Positions 1 to 7,600 of a stretch of DNA of 9,474 bases are shown in pieces. The notes under the pieces were generated by a model. The model had not been told where the DNA came from. It searched no databases and saw only the letters and a program-made list of their open reading frames with translations. Every line of letters starts with the position of its first letter. The stretch's first letter is position 1. Where the stretch lies: contig CAXFOB010000013.1 in NCBI GenBank assembly GCA_964004625.1, positions 1 to 9,474 of the forward strand, read 5' to 3'. A program made the position numbers and the translations under genes. This DNA is from GCA-002697625 sp002697625 (GTDB lineage Bacteria; Bacteroidota; Bacteroidia; Flavobacteriales; BACL11).

Positions 1-1586
1 CTACCTCCTGACAAACCAGAAATACTATCTCCAAATCCAATAGGAGTATAACTACCATCAAACCACTCGTACGAATATGCAGGGGTACCACCAGATGTAG
101 AAGCATTAGCAGAACCACTTAATTCACCATAACAATTCATTAATTTGGTAGTAGATGTTAGTTGAAGAGGAAAGTTAGGTTGAGATATATAGATAGTATC
201 CTTATTCAAACAATTATCATTGTCAAGTACAGACATTATATAAAATCCCGGTGACAAATTTGTAAACACGCTATCGTATGGTGATGGGTTAGTGTTCAGA
301 ACTCCGTTAATATAATATTGATATGGAAGTGACCCTCCACTTGCATCAACAGTAATAATTCCATTAGAACCACCGTAACAATTAACATTATTTACTACAT
401 TAGAATTTATAGAAAGAGGATTGTTTACCTGACCAACATAAATTAATTCCGAAGCGGAGTATCCTAGAGGATCTGTTACCGTAACATTATATGTACCCAC
501 AGAAACATTACTAAAAACATGAAATGTTGTCATTACATTATTCGCTGACTGTACAATATTACCATTTAAATCTGACAATTCAACAAGCCAAGGAGGCGAT
601 GTTCCATTTAATGATGGAGTAACAGTAACATTCCCATTTGTGCCAGTACAGTCGGCTGAATCAGAGTCAACATCAATTGTAAAACATCCTGAAATATCAA
701 TAGTAACAGAGTCTAAATTAGTTAGAGTTGAATCAATACATGAACCTTGAATATCACAGTAATAAGTAGTACTAACTGTAGGAGTAACGGTTATTGTAGA
801 TCCGGTGCCAATTATATTCCCCAAATTATCATACCATGTAGGCACACCAGCTATAATAGGAACATAACTAATTGGATTTATAGTATATTGAGTAGTACCA
901 TTTGGAATAAACTCCCAACCTTCATTGTTTGCTGTCCAATTTAATGGGAAGTTTCTTGGTTGTGCTAGCAATGGATCGTTTACTATATCAAAATTTGTGG
1001 ATGTTGCATCAACTAAACCCTGTACAGCAGCACCACCATTCCAAGTAGCACACAAGGGTTTATTTTTTATAAACATTTCAATCTTATTACTTCCCTCATA
1101 CAAAACTATCTGAGAAGTGTGTAACATTTGTGTACATGAGAACATAGCGATATCACACCAAGTAACAGTAAACATTCTGTTTGGAGCAACACCTGTTGTT
1201 CCATAATAAATACTACCCACAACACCAGTGTTAATATCTTGCCATGGAGCCATAATTGCATTTTCTGGCATTTGTCCAGGGTTTGGAATTGCTATATTAA
1301 TTGCCCAGGGAGACCCCGTATTAGCAACAGTTGTGTCAAAAGTCATATATCCATTACCAGATACTACACATTTATCATAAGTACCACCATAAAAATCAAA
1401 ATTAAATCCAAGAGGAACTACAATATCATGAAGGTCATCTGTTGCCATTGAAGATTGTATTGCACTTAAAGCATACAAATCATGAGGCTGTGGAGCACAA
1501 AAATTTGTGTCGTCAGACAATATAATTTGCGCATTTAAACTAACTAAAGTAAATACTGAAATAAATATTAAAACTATCTTTTTCAT
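1..1586 (-). CDS. Large secreted SprB-repeat surface protein, 3' end beyond window
   Basis: I translated this frame by hand. It is open for 528 codons from the ATG at 1584-1586 to the left edge, so the C-terminus is missing. The start is firm because an in-frame TAA lies two codons upstream (1590-1592). Residues 1-19 are a signal peptide: MKK, a hydrophobic core, and a predicted cut at LNA/Q. Residues ~50-225 look like a nidogen-type beta domain, with PLGFNFDFYGG, SGNGYMTF, APWQDIN, a YYGTTG..PNR strand and QIVLYEGSNKIEMF. Residues ~247-299 match the Ig-like domain common in Bacteroidota surface proteins (TWYD..GN.IG.G..ITVTPT.STTYYC). From ~302 there are two complete SprB-like units, then a third cut by the edge, with NCYG, a GG..PY core and VLDNDNC. 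Family knowledge predicts a C-terminal T9SS sorting domain further left. The likely role is a surface adhesin, which is an inference. It follows the 2529-codon gene in tandem, with only ~21 nt between that gene's terminator and this start. Confidence 0.9.
   Translation of the reverse strand, partial: MKKIVLIFISVFTLVSLNAQIILSDDTNFCAPQPHDLYALSAIQSSMATDDLHDIVVPLGFNFDFYGGTYDKCVVSGNGYMTFDTTVANTGSPWAINIAIPNPGQMPENAIMAPWQDINTGVVGSIYYGTTGVAPNRMFTVTWCDIAMFSCTQMLHTSQIVLYEGSNKIEMFIKNKPLCATWNGGAAVQGLVDATSTNFDIVNDPLLAQPRNFPLNWTANNEGWEFIPNGTTQYTINPISYVPIIAGVPTWYDNLGNIIGTGSTITVTPTVSTTYYCDIQGSCIDSTLTNLDSVTIDISGCFTIDVDSDSADCTGTNGNVTVTPSLNGTSPPWLVELSDLNGNIVQSANNVMTTFHVFSNVSVGTYNVTVTDPLGYSASELIYVGQVNNPLSINSNVVNNVNCYGGSNGIITVDASGGSLPYQYYINGVLNTNPSPYDSVFTNLSPGFYIMSVLDNDNCLNKDTIYISQPNFPLQLTSTTKLMNCYGELSGSANASTSGGTPAYSYEWFDGSYTPIGFGDSISGLSGG
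3..683 (-). repeat. SprB-like repeats of the partial protein (two full, one cut)
   Basis: Residues ~302-386, ~390-470 and ~471-528 form successive ~80-residue units. They follow the SprB pattern of a Cys-x-Gly opening (ADCTG, VNCYG, MNCYG), an NG or SG step, a GG..PY.Y core, a G.Y.V.V.D strand and, in the second unit, a closing NC and ISQP linker. The third unit is interrupted by the window edge inside its core. Confidence 0.8.
912..1433 (-). other. Nidogen-like N-terminal domain of the partial surface protein
   Basis: This covers residues ~52-225 of the partial protein. The visible signature is that of bacterial NIDO-like domains: a G-F-x-F-x-F-Y-G strand, the S-G-N-G-Y-x-T-F turn, an APWQD(I)N segment, a YYGTTG strand leading to R-MFTVTW, and then QIVLYEG. 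The closing GLVDATSTN segment occupies the place of the usual GV(E/Q)N stretch. Cysteines at ~73, 144, 151 and 179 could form disulfides. The domain boundaries are estimates, and the family call rests on pattern recognition. Confidence 0.6.
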
Positions 1587-1607
1587 TTTTTAAGTTTATC
1601 GTTTTTT

Positions 1608-1637
1608 AAAAAGAAAATCCCTCAATGAGGGATTTTC
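1608..1637 (-). terminator. Rho-independent terminator after the 2529-codon gene
   Basis: A perfect 11-bp inverted repeat, GAAAATCCCTC / GAGGGATTTTC (1613-1623 and 1627-1637), flanks a 3-nt loop. On the minus strand it is followed directly by TTTTT (1608-1612). It starts about 10 nt after the stop codon of the giant gene, the usual place for its terminator. The rest of the 60-bp gap (1587-1646) shows no TAnnTTTG promoter element. The downstream start has an A-rich run (TTAAAAAATG) in place of a Shine-Dalgarno sequence. Confidence 0.88.
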
Positions 1638-1646
1638 TAAAATGTT

Positions 1647-4600
1647 TTATCTTAATAATGTTATCGAACCTTTCTTTATATAAGAATATCCATCCTCTCC
1701 TGTTGCGTTTAACACATAATAGTAAACTCCTTCTGGTAAGTGTTCTCCGTCAATTCCTCTACCATCCCATTTTTCGTTTGGAGTATCCCAAGAATAAACT
1801 AATTCACCCCATCTATTGTAAATTAATACTTCAATAGATTCCATAGCGAATTCTCCAAAACTAAAGTAATCATTTGTACCATCAGAATTAGGAGTAAAGA
1901 CATTATGTATATCAGGAATACCTTGGACCTCAATAATAAATGTTGTATCGTCTATACAACCAGAATTCATGTTCTGTACTTTAATATAAACTTCATTCTC
2001 ACCAATATCATCAAATAAATGATTTGGGAAAATTTGACCATTTGTTACATTCACATCCACAGTAGAATCTCCAATAGGAACTGGCCAATAAAAAGTATAA
2101 TCATAAGGATCAGCTGTTAAAGTAGCGTCTTGGAATCCTACTAATACAGGAGCAATACCTGCTCCAGCATAATTAATCATATGAGTTGTAGATATGAAAT
2201 CATCTGAAGGCTCAGTCAGTGTGAATGACTGAACATCCGTACATCCATTTGCATCCGTTACTGTAACAGAATATGTACCAACATATAAGCTAGTAATCTG
2301 ATCTAGATTGGAGATTTGTCCATTTATCGGGCCAGACCAAGAATACATATACCCTGAAGTTCCTGGAACACCTCCATATGGATCTGCATAACACTCCCCA
2401 TCATTAAGACCCTTACAACTAATGTCAAACCCACCTGGGAATAAATTATAGTCACCAGTTGAAGAACCATTTACAACTAACACATCTGGTTCAACTAAAG
2501 TTACCGACATACTTTCTGAACAGTTATTTACATCTGTAACAGTTACAGAATGAGTTCCTTCTGGCATATTACTTTCTAACTGGTTACTACCACCCGTAGT
2601 CCAAGAGTAAGTATAAGGTGGTGTTCCACCACCTAAGTTAACAATAGCAGCACCATCAGATAATCCGTTACATGAAATATGATAGGAAATAGTTCCCGAA
2701 GGATCATTTCCATAGAAAGCGTTTGGTTCAACGCCAGATATAATGGATTCTGGCTCAGTTATTGTTATATTAAAAGTTTCTGAACAAGATCTGTTATCTG
2801 TAATAGTAACGGTATAGTCTCCGGCAGTTAAATTATTTGCTGTTTGTCCACCTCCGCCAGAAGGCGACCATGAATAAATATATGGTGTCGTTCCTCCTAA
2901 AGGATTTGCAGTAACCGAACCATTATTTTGTCCGTTACATGCAACCGCAACATAATTTGTAAAGTTATTTGTAATCGCATCTGGCTCTACCATATCAAAT
3001 TCAATTGTTTCTGTACAACCCATTCCATCTGTAATAGTTACTGTATATGTTCCCTCTTGTAATCCTGTAATAAACGGATCTGTAGAACCATTAGGAACAG
3101 AAACTGTTGTGTCCCACTGATAGGTATAAGAACCGGTTCCTCCACTTACATTTAATGTAATTGCACCATCTGAATCTCCATAACAAGATATTGGAGTAAT
3201 GTTTTCATTTGCTAAAATCTGTGGTGCAGATGGCATATTAAATGTTACACTCGCATCACATCCAGAATAGACTTGACCAAAGTTTGCACTATCAGAATAA
3301 TGAGCTACTAAATTATAATCCCCTCCTGCTAAAATAGTAGTATGAGTACCTGTATCAACAACAACACCACCTAATGTTTCCCATGTATAAGTAAATAATG
3401 GATTAAGATCATACCAGAATACATTTGCATGACCATCAGTACTATTATAACAACTAGCAGATTGTGTTACATTTGGAGCAGAAACACTTACTACAACACC
3501 AGAATCAATAGTAGCTTGCCACACTCCTCCCCATAACACAGTTCCTATACAATCATTAGCATCAGTTACATAAATATTATAATCTTCAGCACATAAGTCT
3601 AGAATTAATGAATCATTAATTAATGATACTGGATTTGTAAACGGAAAGTTTCCTAACTGATCTCCATCCCAAGAATAAGGAGCAGTACCACCTTCTACAT
3701 TAACTGATATAGAACCATTACAAGCTCCAAAACATGTAGATCCTGTAACATCATATAAAGTATATTCTATCCGGTCTGGTTCCTGAACATTGGTGTAAAT
3801 TGTAATACTACAGTTATTACTATCCGTAATAGTGACACCATAATTACCAGCATATAAGAAGTTAATTTGGTTTTGATTAGCCGTATAACCATTAGGACCT
3901 GTCCAATTAAAAATATATGGAGGAGCTGTTGGGTCTGTTAGTGGATTATTATTAATCGGAACTGCTCCTATTACATTATCTACATATGTTGAACCATCAA
4001 ATAAGCCGAAACAACTAACATTTGTTACTGCAGTTGTAGCCTCCATTGAATTGGTTACAGAATCAATATTTCTGGTATCAGAAGCAGAACATCCTCTATC
4101 ATCAAGTACTGTAACCGTATAAATGCCTGCCATTAAATCATCCGCGAGTTGTGTAGTTTGTCCTAAAACATCTGACCACACATAATTATAAGGCTCAATT
4201 CCACCGAAAGCGATAGCATAAAGCTGAGCGGAATTTGTACCTGTACAATAAGAATAAACAGTAGAGGTATCTTGAATTGCTATCGTTAACTCACTTGGCT
4301 CTGTTATCACTACAGTATCTGTAGCCATACATCCTTTATCATCTGTTACAATTACAGTATGAATACCTGGAGTTAAATTATAAGCAGTATCATTCATTTG
4401 CCCTGTTAAACTATCCCAGACAAAAGTATAAGGTCCAGTTCCACCAGTTGCAGTTCCATGAGCAATTCCATTATCATATCCATAACAATCAATCATGTCA
4501 ACCCATTGAGCGTTTGCAAATAACTCATCTGGTTGAGAGATTTGGAAATAAACCGTCTTTCTGCACCCAACCTGATCTTCAATAATAATATCGTGTCCTC

Positions 4601-7600
4601 CAAAGCATAATCCTGTTGCTGTATCTGGCATAAAGTTCCCTATCTGTCCAACATCCCAAGAATAGGAATGAGGTAAGACACCACCAACAGAAGAAACAGT
4701 TGCAATTGCATCACAAGCATTAAAACATTGTACATCTTGTATTACTTGTACTGTATTACTTCCATCTGCAGTATTATAAGCTTGAATCTCAGGATTTAAA
4801 TGTTCTATTTGTATACTATCCCTGATCGAACAACCATTAGAATCCGTAATTGTAACTCCTTGCCATTGTGGAGAAGGCCATAAGGAATTTACATCTGCCC
4901 ACAATGAATCAGCAGTAGCTGTAGTCTCTCCATTATCCCATAAGTAAGTATACGGTAACTGTGACTGACCTCCAGAAGCTATAACTTTTGCAGCTCCTGT
5001 TGTATCTCCCCAACAACTTACATGAGTCAGTAAGTTTACAGTACTTGACATTTGTGTTTGAGGTTGATTAATATTAAAATTAAATACCTGAGGACAAAAG
5101 TAATCTCCATTTAAGTTGTTAGGTAACGAATCATAAATATATAAGGTATGACTTCCGAACTCTAAACTATCTACAATAACAGAACCTATATCATCAATAG
5201 ATTGATATATTGTATCTATAACAGAACCATTGAGATGAGTAAGTACTGTCAGATATGGTCCGTAACCTCCAGAGAAATATGCACTGATTTGTGCTGTTTC
5301 TTCTCCAAAACAAAGGACATCTAAAACCTCCGTACTATCTATTACTAAAGGAGAAGTTGATTCTAAAACTCTTAAATATCTTTCGTATTCTGAACAACCA
5401 TTTGCATCTACAATTGTAACTGTATATAAACCAGATGGAATACCACTTATAGTGGAAGTAACCCCATTTGTTACTGAATAATTAGTCCAGTTGTTACCAG
5501 AAGCATCATTCCAAATAAAGTTATAATATTCATCTCCGGAATTTAAAATTCCATCTGGATCAAAAGGAACTCCTCCAGTAGCTGAGACAGAAGAATACCC
5601 TGTACTATCACCACTACATGTGTATACTGTATCTGTACTAGAACACCCTAATTTATATAGAGTAAAGCTTAAACTACCAGCGTTATCGTTATACACACCA
5701 GGATCAATAAAACTAAATGACATAGGATTACCATCTCCCACTATAGTATAAGAATATTGATGGGAACTATTATAAACATCAAGATCAGGTCTTATAGGAG
5801 ATCCATTTAAGGACCAATCGTTTGTACTAATACCAGATGCAATAATAAATGCAGCGTCTTTATGATTGGAGTTAAAGAAATCTAATCCATATGTACCATT
5901 CACTACTAATAAATAATTAACTCCAAATAATGTTGATACGGGAGTAGTATGAGTAAAAGTAGAACTAATTGTATCAAAATCCATTACAAAATTATCTATC
6001 AAGAATTGTGTATTAAGATTACCTATTCCACATGCCCATATTGAATCCGGTTCTGTAATAGTAATGGTGTCATTTTCTGAAAGACATCCTATATTGTCTT
6101 GTATATAAGTTATATAATCTCCAGCTAATAAATTGAAAGTGGTGTCTGATGAAGAAACAGAATTAATAGTTGATCCTGTCATATCTAAAACTGTATATGT
6201 ATAAGGATTAAATCCATATGAAGAATCGACAGAGACACTAATTGTTCCAGCTGCGTCTCCATAACATGGCACAACATTAGTAGTGTTTGATTGGAAGTTT
6301 AAAATATATAAGTCCCACATTACATTAACTGTATCAAGAGCGATACACCCTTGACCGTCAACAACATTTACAAAATAATCGACAGGAGTTAAACCAGGAT
6401 TCATATAACATGTGTCCTCATCACTAATAATTGTAGGGAAAGATACAGGGTTTGATGTCCAAGTATAATTATAATCATAAATACCTGTATCAACAACATA
6501 TAAATTACATGATAATTGTCCTGTATAACTAGAACTTGGAACGGACCATGTATGAACTCCCATGCCTGGAACCCCTCCATTACTACCGGCAATGAATGGA
6601 AATAAATATGTATGTGATGATTGATACACATTTGGTGACGGTCTATGAGTATTTGTTCCATTAAAATTCCACAGCATCACCTCTGTCTGTGGAAAAGCAG
6701 TATAATCATATGCAGCATCATAGTTATTCCCAAATGCATCTGTTAGAATACCTGTTACTTCTAAGTAATATATCCCTCCAGTATTTAATGTGTCTCCAAA
6801 ACCATTTGGATTATTAAAGTCAAGTATAAAAGAATTAACTAATGTTGTGTCATTGGTTATATTTCCTCCTACTGTGAATGCTGTTAGAACTGTATCTTCG
6901 CCACAATCCATCACAATGTCTGGACCTAAATCAACATACATAGAATCAGGTTGGGCAATTGTAAACTCTACAGGTGGTAAAGTATTTCCATAAGCATCTT
7001 CAATCTCTAAAGTATAGGATCCAGGACATCTATTTGTATAAGTAGCTACATGTGATGGAGCTCCATTATACTGAGATGAACCATTCGAATCTATTCTCAA
7101 AATACTATTTGTTGTAGCGTCTCGCCAAGTATATGTAAAAGGAGCTACAGAACCAGGACCTACATTTAGTGGTAACATATATAATTTACCATCACAAACC
7201 CCAAAACAACTTGCATCCTCCACTCCAACCGAATCAACTGCTAAGTTAGCTCCTGCGTTATTTGGATGTATATAAACTGTTTGTTGTTGTGTACATCCAT
7301 TAGTATCAGTAACAACTAATGTAAATCCTCCATTATATTGATTAGAATATCCTAAACCTGTTACAGTAGAAGAAGATGTAGAAAATTGTATTCCTACAGA
7401 ATCCAACCATTGATACGAATAAGGAGTTGTTCCCCCTGTAATAGAATCAATTATAATAGAACCATCCAAAATCCATGGCGCAGAAGTACTATCTGTGGTT
7501 AAGTAAATATTTATTGGATCTGGTTGAGTTAATATAATAGAATCGGAAGTACAAAGAGTTCCATATGAATTATCAATCACATCAACTAAATAAGAGCCAG

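Noticed and set aside
747..1451. Plus-strand open frames of 62-70 codons (747-944, 925-1113, 1239-1451)
   Set aside because: They lie antisense within the partial surface-protein gene, have no recognisable domain or start signal, and have Ile/Ser/Asn-rich composition as expected of a shadow frame.
1625..1837. Plus-strand 70-codon frame overlapping the terminator and the end of the giant gene
   Set aside because: It is antisense to the highly conserved C-terminal sorting domain, and its start lies inside the terminator stem. There is no sign of selection for this frame.
3612..3627. Perfect 16-bp palindrome ATCATTAATTAATGAT
   Set aside because: It lies mid-gene and encodes ordinary repeat residues (INDSL). 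In AT-rich DNA of this length such a palindrome can arise by chance, and nothing nearby suggests an operator or origin.
6401..6661. Minus-strand 86-codon frame inside the giant gene
   Set aside because: It overlaps the giant gene in another frame across insert module 1 and has a His/Ile-rich composition without any domain. The main frame is continuous and explains the sequence.
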